From Lumbricus rubellus (Eukaryota > Annelida > Clitellata > Crassiclitellata > Lumbricidae), in NCBI GenBank assembly GCA_945859605.1, contig OX243819.1, positions 2,176,861 through 2,240,860 of the forward strand: 64,000 bases of DNA. Reading direction: 5' to 3'. Of the stretch, positions 1 to 11,468 are shown in pieces. The notes beneath the pieces were generated by a model that was given only the letters and a program-made list of their open reading frames with translations, had not been told where the DNA came from and did not search any database. The position numbers and the translations under genes are program-made. The first letter of the stretch is position 1, and the number at the start of each line of letters is the position of its first letter.

Positions 1-5
1 TACAA

Positions 6-2852
6 ATGTCAGAAATGTCAAAAAATAATTTACTAAAGGTAACAACTTCAGGTGGTGGTCTGAAAATGCACATGAGAATCCATGCTGGGGAGAAACCACA
101 CAAATGTCATTTATGTCAGAAATCATTTACTACAGGTAGTCACTTAAGAATTCATTTGGGAACCCATACTGGGGAGTACCCATACAAATGCTGCTTATGT
201 CAGAAATCATTTACTAGAGCTGGTGGTCTGAAAGTGCACATGAGAATCCATACTGGGGAGAAACCATACAGATGTCATTTATGTCAGAAATCATTTACTA
301 CAGGTAGTCACTTAAGAATTCATTTGAGAACCCATACTGGGGAGTACCCATACAAATGCTGCTTATGTCAGAAATCATTTACTAGAGCTGATGGTCTGAA
401 AGTGCACATGAGAATCCATACTGGGGAGAAACCATACAGATGTCATTTATGTCAGAAATCATTTACTACAGGTAGTCACTTAAGAATTCATTTGAGAACC
501 CATACTGGGGAATACCCATACAAATGCTGCTTATGTCAGAAATCATTTACTAGAGCTGATAGTCTGAAAGTGCACATGAGAATCCATACTGGGGAGAAAC
601 CACAAAAATGTCATTTATGTCAAAAATCATTTACTACAGGTAGTCACTTAAGAACTCATTTGGGAACCCATACTGGGGTGTACCCATACAAATGCTGCTT
701 ATGTCAGAAATAATTTACTAGAGCTGATGGTCTGAAAGTGCACATGAGAATCCATACTGGGGAGAAACCATACAAATGTCATTTATGTCAGAAGTCATTT
801 ACCTCAAGTAGTAACTTGACAACTCATTTGAGAACCCATAATGGGGAGTATCCATATAAATGTGAATTATGTCAGAAATCATTTACTAAACGTGATGGTC
901 TAAAAGTTCACATGCGAATCCATACTGGGGAGAAACCATACAAATGTCATTTGTGTCAGAAATCATTTACTACGGGTAGTCACTTAAGAACTCATTTGAT
1001 AACCCATACCGGGGAGTACCCATACAATTGTGAGTTATGTCAGAAATCATTTACTACAGGTTGTCTCTTAAGAACTCATTTGAGAACCCATACTGGGTAG
1101 TACCCATATAAATGTGAGTTTTGTCAGAAATCATTTACTAAGGGTGATGGTCTGAAAGTGCACATGCGAATCCATACTGGGGAGAAACCATTCAAATGTC
1201 ATTTGTGTCAGAAATCATTTATTACTGGTAGTCACTTCAGAACTCATTTCAGAACCCATACTGGGGAGAAGCCACATAAATGCAAGTTATGTCAGAAATC
1301 ATTTACTAGAGATGGTGGTCTGAAAGTGCACATGAGAATCCATACTGGGGAAAAACCATACAAATGTCGTTTATGTCAGAAGTCATTTACTACAGGTAGT
1401 AACTTAACAACTCATTTCAGAACCCATACTGGGGAGAAGCCACATAAATGCAAGTTATGTCAGAAATCGTTTGCTACACGCGGTGGTCTGAAAGTCCACA
1501 TATGTATGACAATCCATACTGGGGAGAGTCAATTATGTCAGAAGACATTTGCTACAGGTAGTCAATTAAGAACTCATCTGATAACCCATGCTAGGGATAA
1601 CCCATATATATGTAAGTCATGTCAGAAGTCATTTACTAGAGGTGAATACCTAAAAGTCCACATGAGAATCCATACTGGGGAGAAACCATACAAATGTCAG
1701 TCATGTCAGAAATCATTTACTACAGGTAGTAATTTGAAAGTGCACATGAGATTCCATACTGGGGAGAAACCATACTTGTGTGAGTTTTGTCAGACATCAT
1801 TTACTACATGTGGTCACTTAAGAAAACATTTGACAATCCATACTAGGGAAAAACCATACAAATGTATGTTATGTCCAAAATCAATTGCTACAGGTGATGG
1901 TCTGAAACTGCACATGAGAACCCATACTGGGGAGAAACCATACCAATGTCAATTATGTCAGAAATCATTTGCTAGAGGTGATGGTCTAAAAAAGCACATG
2001 AGAACCCATACTGGGGAGAAACCATACCAATGTCAGTTATGTCAGAAATCATTTTCTAAAGTTTGTGCTCGGAAAATGCACATGAGGATCCATACTGGGG
2101 AGAGACCATACAGATGTCAATTATGTCATACATCATTTACTACAGGCAGTCACTTAAGAAAACATTTGAGAACCAATACTGGGGAGAAACCATATAAATG
2201 TAAGTTATGTAAAAAATCATTTACAAACGGTTGTGTCCTGAAAGTGCACATGAGAATACATACTGGGGAGAAACCATACAAATGTCATTTGTGTCAGAAA
2301 TCATTTACTGCAGGTGATGATATGAAAACGCACAAGAAAACTCATGCTAGCGAAAACCCGTTCATTTGTGAGATTTGTGAAAGAGAATTTGTCCGTCTTG
2401 AAAGTCTAAAGAAAAACAAAAGATCTCATTCGAATGTGAGGCAACACACATGCGATAAGCCTGATCGTAATGGCAGTTCTTCAACTAAAAAGCCAGGAAT
2501 AGATCCACAGGGAGTCGAAACAATGAAAAGTGAATCCATTGGTGACCTATCTGTTCAATTCATAGCATTAAACCGATGTAGCGGAGAAGTTGAAGAACCA
2601 AAAGACCTGCTGTCATGGAACATGCATTCGGATACCAATGAAGCAGCAAGTCCTCTTCTAAAAAGTAACAAAGTCAAATCACCTGAGAATTCAAAACCGT
2701 ACCTGGAAAGATCTTTTGGATGTGGTATATGCAGTGGTATGTTTGAAATTGAGAAGGAATTTCTTGAGCATTGTTCTAGCCATCGTTTTTCCCCACCTGA
2801 CGACTTATTTCTAGGCGTGTGTCGATTTTTAGTTCTCAACACGAGTGGCTGA
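6..2852 (+). pseudogene. C2H2 zinc-finger gene A, broken by two in-frame stop codons
   Basis: One continuous reading frame of about 28 finger units plus the family tail, interrupted twice. At 711-713 TAA replaces the TCA (Ser) of the conserved CQKSF block, and at 1098-1100 TAG replaces the GAG (Glu) of a TGEYP linker. Each is a single-base change. The first part is built from a two-finger repeat of 168 bp, with TTGSHL and RADGL helices alternating. The last uninterrupted segment, 1158-2852 (564 codons), keeps about 15 fingers and the tail, so a shorter protein could still be made from it. C2H2 arrays of this kind usually bind DNA in the nucleus. Closest relatives in the window are genes C and D. 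The frame opens at the very edge of the window, so upstream exons are not visible. Confidence 0.88.
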
Positions 2853-3498
2853 AGGTTGACGATTGACAACATTCATTTATAAAAGTAAATAATACATTTA
2901 TTTGTGATCATAAGATGCATACTGACATATTTTTTATTGGTTACATTTTGACTCTAAAATTGTTTTGCATCAGGCATATTCTGACTTTGTACAATAATTA
3001 TATTAAAAGTCTCCATCTATAAGAACTAGATTCGCATATTGTGAAAATAATGCCAAGTTCTTGTTGGTGAACGCTGCGGTGATTGACTTTGCTAATAGTT
3101 ATTGTTTAGAGAGAAGAGCAGAAGTTGGTTTGATGAAGAGCTGGAGTGATGAAAGTAATCCTCGCTAAGCAGAAACTGGATTGATAATTTAAATAATTTT
3201 TTATGTTAAATGTTAGAGGAAAAGGTTTCTTGAGTAACCATTATGTCCTGCTAAAGATGTACTCGGAAGGATAAATGCCGATGTTATACTCAGGACTGTC
3301 AAAGATGATCGTGGTAAAGGATGATGGACCTTGATGGTGTCATGGCAACTGGTCTACAGACAATTTTTCTCAGCTGCGTCACAAATGTTAGAGTCAGTAG
3401 CCTAAGCTGTGAGCGACTGCACATTGCTCGAAACGTGGATATAAGATTTGGTCTGAGAAATCAAAAGCCGCGCAGAGTTAAAAGAGGTGTAGACTAAA
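2853..3498. other. 3' flank of zinc-finger gene A, no gene seen
   Basis: The sequence aligns by eye with the flanks after gene C (19906-20403) and gene D (32729-33216), including TGATCATAAGATGCATACTG. At 3335-3362 lies a diverged left end of an FB1 foldback element, without a matching right end. No convincing coding frame was seen. Confidence 0.6.
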
Positions 3499-4099
3499 TG
3501 GTTCCACGACAACTGGTCTACCGACAACTCGTCTAACGACAACTCGTCTCCGGACAATTGGTCTAACGACAACTGGTCTACTGACGAATAGTATCGATGA
3601 AATAGAAGCTGGATTTAAGAAAATGTTTTTTTGCTTAAATGGAAGCTGGATTGATGATTTTCATTCATGTATTCCAACATGCACCCATTTCTACTTCAAA
3701 TCTAAAAATACCTTCATCCAGCTTCTATTTCTCGCCTGTTATTTTAGTCAATCCAGCTTCTATTTCATATATAAAAATACCCTCATCCAGCTTCCATCAC
3801 TTAAGCGGTTTTCTTATCAATCCAGCTTCAATTTCAGATCTAGAAATACCTTCATCCAGCTTTTATTTATCATGCGTTATTTTCGTCAATCCAGCTTCTA
3901 TTTCACCTGTAAGAGAACCATCATCCAGATTCCATTTCTCTTGCGTTTCCAACCTCCATTTCACCTCTAAAAACTATCATCCAGCTTCCATTTCTCAAGC
4001 GCTGGATAAGTTTTCAGTAGACCAGTTGTCGTTAGACGAATTGTCCGGAGACCACTTGTCGTTAGACAAGTTGTCTTTAGACGAGTTGTCGTGACACCA
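3499..4099. mobile_element. FB1 foldback element, copy in block A
   Basis: The left arm starts GGTTCCACGACAACTGGTC and holds 15-bp subrepeats (GACAACTCGTCTAAC type). The right arm is its inverted complement and ends GTTGTCGTGACACC. Between the arms lie AAATAGAAGCTGGAT-type repeats on the left and their reverse complement on the right, so the whole unit can fold back. Apparent reading frames at 3623-4094 are translations of these repeats. I found no clear target duplication here. Confidence 0.75.
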
Positions 4100-5095
4100 C
4101 TTCGAACATAGTAATTAGGCTATGCATGTGCAGTATAAGGCTTATTATAGTGCGAGGTTAGAACCAACAATTTTTAACACTAACTTTGGGCTGGGTTTTT
4201 TGCGGGAGGTAGGCGTATAGGCTTACTATGCACACAATTCAGAAGGAAAATTTTTCCCTCCCCACATTTAGTAACAGATTTACGGCCCTGTTCCCACTTG
4301 AACATCCAACGTTCGCCACAAATCTAGCCATGAACACCAGGGCATTGCCACAATGGAAAAACTGTATCAGGGAAACTGGAATCCATAAATGTTGTCTGAC
4401 AACAGTACTGGTGACACTGCAGCGAGATGTGCAAACAGAGAATAGAAACCCAAATCAGCATCATAGTATTTTTAGACCTATGGAACTTTAGCAGCATCTT
4501 ATATACACTGTACATGTGCAACTGAACAGGAAAATAATAGGCTAACTATGAAAATCTGTAATTTCATGTTTCTCAACATTTCTAATTGATACAGTCATCA
4601 GCACCCGATATTATGAGGAAGAACTGTTATAAATTAAATTATAATTATTGTAAATGTAGGCCTATGCAATATAATTATGAGCATTTCAGTTAAAATCTTG
4701 CATGCCATTTTTCTCATAAACCTTAGGGCCTACGTGATACAACAATTCTGAGAACACCATCGTGTTCAGGATGTCAAATTCTAGCCTATATACATTGTAA
4801 TTTATAACAGTCAAAGATTTTTAGGAAGCAAAAAAAGTTAAAACATGTTGTCCAGTGTTATTAGAATGGGCGTGCACTCAATCAATAAATTTTTTCACCG
4901 TGCAATCACGGGTAATTTAGAATCTAACATATTCACCAGAGGGCAGCAGAAATATTCCTCAAACCAGCCTCAATTACGAACGAGCTCTTATGGAATCACT
5001 CGCCATTTTGTACGAATGGAGGAGAAAATCCGATTTTCGATTAAACACAATTGTGCGATAAATTAATGGTCAGCCCTTTAATTATATATTATTTA
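4100..5095. other. Duplicated intergenic block, no gene seen
   Basis: About 4.26-5.08 kb matches 35.2-36.03 kb, for example around TTCCCACTTGAACATCC and around GTTAAAACATGTTGTCCAG. This is part of the A-B versus D-E segmental duplication. The short open frames here are not shared in frame between the copies, so I do not call genes. Confidence 0.55.
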
Positions 5096-5482
5096 GTAAA
5101 CGTGGACTTTAGCGTCGTAAATTATTGGCCATTGCATGGGTTTCAGCGTTGGTCGAAAACAAGTCCGATTGACGAAAATAATTCTTTCAAAATAGAAGTC
5201 CGATTGATGAAAGTAATTTCTATTGAGATAGAAGAGGCATTAATGAAAACAATCTTGCTGAAATTAAAGCTGGATCGATGAACAATAATTTTAAATTAAA
5301 TATAAGTTATATTGATGAAAAATATTTGCTAACGAAATAAAAGCGGGATTGATCAAGCAAATTCTTGCGTAAACAGAAGCTGGATCGATTGAAAGGATTC
5401 TCGCCAAACTAGAAGTTGGATGGATTAAAAATAACAATGGTGCAATGAACGAATAATTTACGACGCTAAAGTCCACGTTTAC
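5096..5482. mobile_element. FB2 foldback element
   Basis: Inverted ends of about 40 bp read GTAAACGTGGACTTTAGCG on the left and its complement on the right (ending CACGTTTAC). The interior is an array of roughly 35-45 bp units of the type AAATAGAAGCGGGATTGATG. The matching block at 27.66-27.76 kb lacks this element. Confidence 0.75.
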
Positions 5483-6100
5483 CGGCTTATAGGCTTATAT
5501 AGCGAATTTTATTATTCCTGGTTGCATTCATGTGTTTTAGGGGGCACATACATTTTCCCCCTGGAAAACCCCCTACCCCGGACAAACCCCACGGACTAGC
5601 CCTCCCCGGACAAAACCCTTGAGGTAGGACAAAAAACAATGGTAGAATATATTGCGTATAAGTGGTTGTACTATAAAACGGTGGTCCTAAGTACGCAAGT
5701 TGGATTGATGAAAAGAATTTCTTGTCTAAATGAAAACTGGATTGATGATAAGGGTTCATACTAAAGAAGTCGGATTGATGGAAAATAATTGTGCTTTTTG
5801 CTTCATAGGTATTCTTTCAGGAATTTAATTTACTGTTATAAAATGACAAATCGGAGAAATAATTAAATTCGGTAAAGCGATATTCAACTTCAATGCAAAG
5901 ATGTTGCTGTTGCTAATTTTGCAGTTCGAACTTCATGTCTTCATGTCTCTCATAGGAAATAACAGTTTGATGCAGTGTCTTACTATCTCTATTAACCTGA
6001 ATGCTAGCCTTCCAGTAAGACAACAATTCAGTTGCTTATCAGATATCTTTAAGCTAGATCATGACGATATTCTACTTAATGACAAACCTGGTTAAATTAT
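5483..6100. other. Intergenic, with FB5-type C-rich arm at 5535-5640
   Basis: The stretch has GGACAAACCCC-type subrepeats identical in style to the arms of the FB5 element at 27782-28589. After that it matches 37.83-38.15 kb (GTGGTTGTACTATAAAACGG). No gene seen. Confidence 0.5.
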
Positions 6101-6460
6101 TCATTCATTGCAAGAATTTGTATAGCGCCTCTTAGAGAGAAGCACTCGCAACCCCACAGGGTGAGAATTGCCGAAGGGATTCAACCCCCCAGTCTTTCTT
6201 AGAGCCCCATGTTAAAGTCTGTTTTTCACGCCCTGATTCCAAGTGGATAATGGTCCAACCCCCTTGTTATTTTTCCACAATTCTTACACTGCAACCCCAC
6301 TGCGGCCAACTAAAACTCTTAAGGTGAGAGAAGAGTGATTGAGAGTTTCTGTACATGGAACGGAGCACCAAGCAGAGTAGTTCCAGGGGTTAGGATAAAT
6401 GTTTGCCTTGTGCTATAAAGATTACTTACTTACTTACTTTACTACTTACCTACCAAGATG
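6101..6460. repeat. Conserved upstream block of the zinc-finger units, ending in a TTAC repeat
   Basis: A block around CAACCCCACTGCGGCCAA and TGGAACGGAGCACCAA occurs about 1-2 kb upstream of each zinc-finger gene: here, 16745-16915, 29200-29345, 38785-38940 and 46925-47100. It starts with a segment (TTTGTATAGCGCCTCT) that is the reverse complement of the 3' end of the CR1/L2-like LINE at 46035-46920. It may be an old retroposon or an upstream exon. Two AAGGTGAGA or GAGGTGAGG words look like splice donors but are unproven. Confidence 0.45.
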
Positions 6461-6710
6461 GTATGATTGTGCCAAGTGGAACTGCGAGCTAAAGGTTTGT
6501 TTGTTTATTCGTTTATTTCCAAAGACAAGAGACACGACACTGTAGGTGTAAAAGTGCATTAACAACATTGCAAAATTTCAGGTAAACTAGAACCAAAAAT
6601 GCACTCGATTTAGCATCAAATGCTCAAAATTGTCTAAGACTCCACTGGGGGGGGGGGGGGGACTTACAACGCTCCACCATACCCAATTGGGATTTTAATG
6701 TGTTTTGAAG

Positions 6711-7240
6711 GGTGTCACGACAACTGGTCCACAGACAACTGCTCCGCCGACAATTGGTCCACCGAAATAGAAGCCGGATTAATGAGAAATGGAAGCTGGA
6801 TTAAGGTTCTTTATTTATGAAATGGGAGCTAGATTCATGAAAAGATGTCTAATGGTTTCCTAGCTTAAATAAAAGCTGGATTGATGATTTTTATTCATGT
6901 GTTTCAACATGCATCCAGCTTCCATTTAAGCTTGAAAACCGTTAGTTCATCTTTCATTTCTCAAAAGTTCTTTTCATTACTCCAGCCTCTATTTCAGATA
7001 CAAAAAACCTTCAGCTTCTATTTCCAAAGTCTTCTGTTCATAAGCCCACCTTCTATTTCACCTGTAAAAGAACCTTAATCGAACTTCCATTTCTCAAACA
7101 TTTTTTCATCAATCTCTCTTTATTTCAGATGCAAAAAACAGTGACTAAAAAAATTTCCAGCGAACATTTTGTCGATAACCATTAGTCGATGGACCAATAT
7201 TTCGTGGACCAGTTGTCGTTGGACCAGTTATTGTGGAACC
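6711..7240. mobile_element. FB1 foldback element with 9-bp target duplication GTTTTGAAG
   Basis: Starts GGTGTCACGACAACTGGTC and ends CCAGTTATTGTGGAACC. It is flanked by the exact direct repeat GTTTTGAAG at 6702-6710 and 7241-7249. The arms carry 15-bp subrepeats, and the interior holds the AAATAGAAGCTGGATT array and its inverse. The same insertion is present in the duplicate block at 39209-39780. Confidence 0.88.
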
Positions 7241-7752
7241 GTTTTGAAGAATAGTGAAATGGTTTATATGTTTTGAAAGTATAGATCTATAACTGCGATG
7301 TTGCTTTATTTTAATAGGTGCCAGGAGTTCTTTTTATCAAAATAATGCATCATGACAAGCAGCATTACGTTGGAACTTATGAATATTACGCGATCAGGTC
7401 GAAATATTCACCAGGAACTTTAGCTAGCATCAATTAAGTTCTTCTTCAGTTGACATGGCTCCAGAATAAAGAAGGCAAGAAAGTCCAATTCTACAATATT
7501 TAGAAGGCTTGAATAAATCATCACAAAAGACAATTGCTTTTGTGGGACTAATTTCTGAGAAAAAATTTTGAAGAAATATTCTTGAAACTTGAAAGATGTG
7601 AAGTTTCACTTGTATTGATCAGTCAAAGAGAACGTTTCTACACATGCATGTTGCTTTCAAATGGAAATCATCCATGCTGAAGAAAAGTCTTACGCCTGCA
7701 ATTCAAATTATGCGAAGAAACAAGTGCACACTCAGGTGATTCAAGACCGTAT
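7241..7752 (+). promoter_or_regulatory. Predicted 3' splice site (AG at 7316-7317) and 5' leader of gene B
   Basis: A T-rich tract followed by TTAATAG and then GTGCCAGGAGTTCTTTT is conserved at 17255-17256 (gene C), 29698-29699 (D), 39852-39853 (E) and, less well, 48003-48004 (F). This marks the likely start of the exon carrying each zinc-finger frame. The leader between it and the frame contains stops in every frame read, so it is probably untranslated. Confidence 0.5.
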
Positions 7753-8187
7753 GCGGACGTTTCGTCAACGGACGATTCGTCCACGGACGATTCGTCACAA
7801 AGAATATATTGAATAAATCCAGCTTCCGTTAAGACTCACGTTCAAATAATCGTCCCAACTTCTATTTCAGCAAGAACTATGCTACGCAGATCCAACTTCC
7901 ATTTTCGAAAGAATTTGTTTCATCATGCCAGCTTCTATTTAAGCAAAAACTAGGTTTTTACATCCAATTTCCGCTAAAAACTAAATATTTTCACCAAAAA
8001 CTTCTCTTTAAGCTATGAAATCTTTCCGATCAATCCCACTTCTATGTCAGGATAACATATTTTCATTAATCCCGCTTTCACGTTACAAGAATTCTTTTCA
8101 TCAATCTATTTTTACTCAACCACCGCTAGACGAATCGTCCGTGGACGAATCGTCCGTGGACGAATCGTCCGTGGACGAAACGTCCGC
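7753..8187. mobile_element. FB3 foldback element with 15-bp GGACGAATCGTCCGT subrepeats
   Basis: The left arm (GCGGACGTTTCGTC then GGACGATTCGTCCAC) is the inverse of the right arm, which holds about four 15-bp units and ends AACGTCCGC. The interior is the core minisatellite in one orientation only (CCAGCTTCTATTT type). The duplicate block at 40290-40360 lacks it and instead has about 65 bp that are missing here, so the insertion went with a local deletion or conversion. Confidence 0.75.
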
Positions 8188-8382
8188 GAACCATTCTAGC
8201 AACTCCTATGAGGAAACTAACAACACTGTAACCATGCAAATACCAGTTACATGGAAAGTCATATTATACCGAAATACACTGGTTGCCAGTGCAATTGGAA
8301 ACATTTAGTGGAGAAACACCATGCAAACTTGTAGAAGCAAAATCAAAGATCATTTATTCTACTTATTCATGAAGACGCAAGT

Positions 8383-9621
8383 ATGAGAACCCTTGAAGGA
8401 AACAAATTCTACAAATGCAAGTTATGCCAGAAATCATTTACTCGAGGTGGTAATCTGAAAGTGCACATGAGAATCCATACTGGGGAGAAACCACACAAAT
8501 GCAAATTATGTCAGAAATCATTTACTCAAGGCAGTAATCTGAAAACACACATGAGAATCCATTCTGGGGAGAAACCATACTCCTGTAAGGTATGTCAGTC
8601 ATCATTTACTCAAGGTGGTGATCTGAATGTGCACATGAGAATCCACACTGGGGAGAAACCATACAAATGTCAGTTATGTCAGAAATCATTTACGCATGGT
8701 AATAATCTGAAAAAACACATGAGAATCCATTCTGGGGAAAAACCATATAAATGTATGTTCTGTCAGAAATCATTTACAAGAAATGGTGATCTGAATGTGC
8801 ACATGAGAATCCATACTGGTGAGAAATCATACAAATGTCAGTTGTGTCAGACATCATTTACTACAGGTAGTCACTTAAGAAGACATTTCAGAACCCATAC
8901 TGGGAAGAAACCACACAATTGTAATATATGTCAGAAATCATTTACAAGAAGTGGTGCTATGAATGTGCACGTGAGAACCCATACTCGGGAGAAACCCTAC
9001 CAATGCAATTTATGTCAGAAATCATTTACTCGGGGTGGTGATCTGAAAGTGCACATGAGAATCCATACTGGTGAGAAACCATACAAATGTCACTTATGCC
9101 AGAAATCGTTTGCTAAATTTGGTAGTCTGAAAATGCACATGAGAATTCATACTAGCGAACATACGCTCATTTGTGAGATTTGTGCAAGAGGATTCATCCG
9201 ACTTTGTAGTCTAACAAAACATATAAGATCTCATACGAACGAGAGGCAACACAAATGCGAGAAGCCATTTCGAAAGGGCAGTTCTTCAACTAAGCAGCCA
9301 GAAATACATCCTCAGGGTGCCGAAATCATGAAAATTGAATCCATTGTTCAATTCATAACATTAGACCTACGTAGCGGAGACGTTATGGATAAACCAAATG
9401 ACCGGCTCTCATGGAACACGCATTCGGATTCCAAAGAGGCAACAAGCACCCTTCTTAAAAGTAGCAAAGCCAAATCACCTGAGGATGCAAAACGATACCT
9501 GGAAAGACATTTTGGATGTGGTGTATGCAGTGAAATGCTTGAAACTGAGATGGAATTTCTTGAACATTGTTCTAGCCATCGCCTTTCCCTACCGGACGAC
9601 TTGTTTCTCAACCTCTGCTGA
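8383..9621 (+). CDS. C2H2 zinc-finger protein B (10 fingers plus tail finger)
   Basis: 412 residues: ten C-x2-C-x12-H-x3-H fingers joined mostly by TGEKP linkers from about residue 10 to 295, then a low-complexity linker, then a tail with a lone C2H2-type finger (FGCGVC...HCSSH) ending DDLFLNLC. Probably a nuclear DNA-binding protein; the target is unknown. No KRAB, BTB, ZAD or SCAN domain is visible, though upstream exons may exist. It is nearly identical to gene E but lacks exactly one finger (28 residues): its seventh finger fuses the front of E's seventh with the back of E's eighth. The ATG at 8383 is preceded by an in-frame stop at 8332. The sequence between them is a decayed finger. Confidence 0.85.
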   Translation: MRTLEGNKFYKCKLCQKSFTRGGNLKVHMRIHTGEKPHKCKLCQKSFTQGSNLKTHMRIHSGEKPYSCKVCQSSFTQGGDLNVHMRIHTGEKPYKCQLCQKSFTHGNNLKKHMRIHSGEKPYKCMFCQKSFTRNGDLNVHMRIHTGEKSYKCQLCQTSFTTGSHLRRHFRTHTGKKPHNCNICQKSFTRSGAMNVHVRTHTREKPYQCNLCQKSFTRGGDLKVHMRIHTGEKPYKCHLCQKSFAKFGSLKMHMRIHTSEHTLICEICARGFIRLCSLTKHIRSHTNERQHKCEKPFRKGSSSTKQPEIHPQGAEIMKIESIVQFITLDLRSGDVMDKPNDRLSWNTHSDSKEATSTLLKSSKAKSPEDAKRYLERHFGCGVCSEMLETEMEFLEHCSSHRLSLPDDLFLNLC

Positions 9622-9753
9622 TTTGTAGTTTTCAACAGGTGTCTTGAAGGTTGAGGATTAACAACAATCATTTACATTAGATGTTATTAATAGGCTACAT
9701 TTCGTTGTGGACATAACATATCCACTGACATCTTTTTACAGCTACCATGGAAT
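9622..9753. other. Short spacer after gene B with splice-acceptor-like TTTTTACAG
   Basis: The end of this spacer (TCTTTTTACAG, AG at 9740-9741) looks like a 3' splice site in front of the duplicated tail described next. Confidence 0.35.
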
Positions 9754-9957
9754 ATGTCTTCGGATTCCAATGAAGCAACAAGTCCGCTTCTAAAAAATGA
9801 CAAAATCAAATCTCCTGAGCATTCAAAACCGTACCTGGAAAGATCTTTTGGATGTGGTATATGCATTGAAATGCTTGAAATTGAGAAGGAATTTCTTGAG
9901 CATTGTTCTGGCCATCGTTTTTCCCCACCTGACGACTTATTTCTTGACTTGTGCTGA
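9754..9957 (+). pseudogene. Duplicated zinc-finger tail module behind gene B
   Basis: A 67-codon frame repeats the family's C-terminal tail: SDSNEATSPLLK, then a C2H2-type finger, then DDLFLDLC, without any finger array before it. It closely resembles the tail of gene F and the A/C/D tails. Because TTTTTACAG precedes it, it could be an alternative last exon of gene B. It could also be the leftover of a zinc-finger copy whose array was deleted. The duplicate behind gene E (41998-42189) has a small deletion that changes its end, which favours a relic. Confidence 0.6.
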
Positions 9958-11468
9958 GATGTAGTTTTCAACACGTGTGGCTGAATGTTGAGCATTGACA
10001 ACAATCATTTAATATAAAATTTCGTTGTGGGCCTAACATACATGCTTAAATATTTTTGATGGTTATCATTTTAACCCCAAAATTGTTTTGCATCACGCAT
10101 TTGTAGACTTTATGTAAGGTATCAGAGAGCTCCACCTATAAAGGCTAGATTCACATTATGTCAAAATAATGAAAGGTGAATCTTCTTATTGGTATGCAGT
10201 GCTGCAGCAATTGGCTTGTAAAGTTGCGATGATTTTGTTGTTTTATTATTTCATTCTTGACTTTATTGCAGTTGTTAGAAATTATATAAAATCCCATTCG
10301 TAGCCTATATTGTGCACAAGGGCGCCGCGCCCGCAGACATTTTTGCACGAGGGGCTAAACACAATAATTATTTAATCTCACGGTTAAATTTTTAACAAGA
10401 GTTTTAAAATACAAAGCGGATGATTAAGAACATGGACATTTTTACAGGGGTTTTTGAAATATAAATTTCATAGTTTCACACTGTGTATCGCTGGCATTAT
10501 TGGCTTTTTAGTGCAGAGAAATTTGTTCAAAAACAAAAAGTAGTTAAAATACTTTAAAATAAGAAAATCAATTTTTCGTGGGGGCAAAGGCGGGCGCCCA
10601 TGATATTGAAATGTGCATGCTTCTAAGCATTTGTAAGAAGGCTATTGCATCACTAAAACTGTACTTGTATTTCACATTATTCTTACAACTTAAATTGAAA
10701 TTACTGCAACAAATTCTAATCATTACTTGGACAATAAAAACGCGATTGATAGTGAAATAGGAAAAAAATTTGATAGTTCATCCAGCCTCTGGTTTTACGG
10801 TTACAATTTGTATAAAACAATGATTTCGTTGCTCATCCAACTTCTACTTCTGTTAATTAAAATGCTCATCCAGCTTGTCATCATGCTTTCATCGTTCATT
10901 CAACTTCCAGTTTACGGAAATAAAATATCTCTGAAGTGCTATACGGCTTGGGATTCAGGGATATGCGTGCGGGGAGAAGTCGGGCTCGAAAAAATGTAGA
11001 TAAATAAATAAATGTCTAACTATGAAATCTAAATTAGCCCATTTATAACTCTTATTATCGTTTAGTCGTTCGGTGGGTTTTGAATTTCAAGAGGCGTTAC
11101 AAGAAGTGCACCAACAAGTAAACTTAGAATCTCAAGTATTCACCAGATGACAGAAGAGAACTTCCTCAATCCATCTTTGTTACTGTATTATCAACGAGCA
11201 CTGATGGAATCACTCGCCATTTTGTACGGATGGAAGGTTAAGTCCGATTTTCGTTTAAACACAATTTGTCGATGCGATAAATGGTCAGCTCTTAATTTAT
11301 ATATTTGTGTCTAAGTGTTCGCTAACACGTTTACACCGAATTTAATTATTTGACAATTCGTTAGCCATCGTTTAAGCGAATTTAATTATTGGTCATTGTA
11401 CCCATGGGTTTTAGCGACGATTGCCTCCAGGTTTGGTTAAGAAAGTTTATGAAATTTAATTGTTATTT
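9958..11468. other. Intergenic, no gene seen
   Basis: The part to about 10.75 kb matches 42.19-42.98 kb behind gene E. From 10775 to 10920 there are a few CATCCAGCTTCT-type core repeats. From 11.08 kb the sequence resembles the CACTCGCCATTTTGTACG block also seen at 5.0, 27.58, 35.95 and 44.36 kb. No reading frame is convincing. Confidence 0.5.

Noticed and set aside
103..2340. Tandem repeat that could be mistaken for a CRISPR-like or satellite array
   Set aside because: The 84- and 168-bp periods code for C2H2 fingers with conserved Cys and His, and the organism is clearly eukaryotic.
2555..2872. Conserved - strand frame opposite the zinc-finger tail, also at 9348, 19608, 41592 and 50144
   Set aside because: It recurs only because the sense tail is conserved. 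Its sequence has no domain, and it is explained as a shadow of the sense strand.
3623..4094. Overlapping frames rich in SSFYF and PASIS
   Set aside because: They are readings of the foldback core repeats. Similar frames appear in all copies, in any frame, and are tied to repeat units.
8015..8308. 97-codon frame with DESSVDESSVDESS
   Set aside because: It spans the inner region and right arm of the FB3 element and then unique DNA. The repeat comes from the 15-bp subrepeat.
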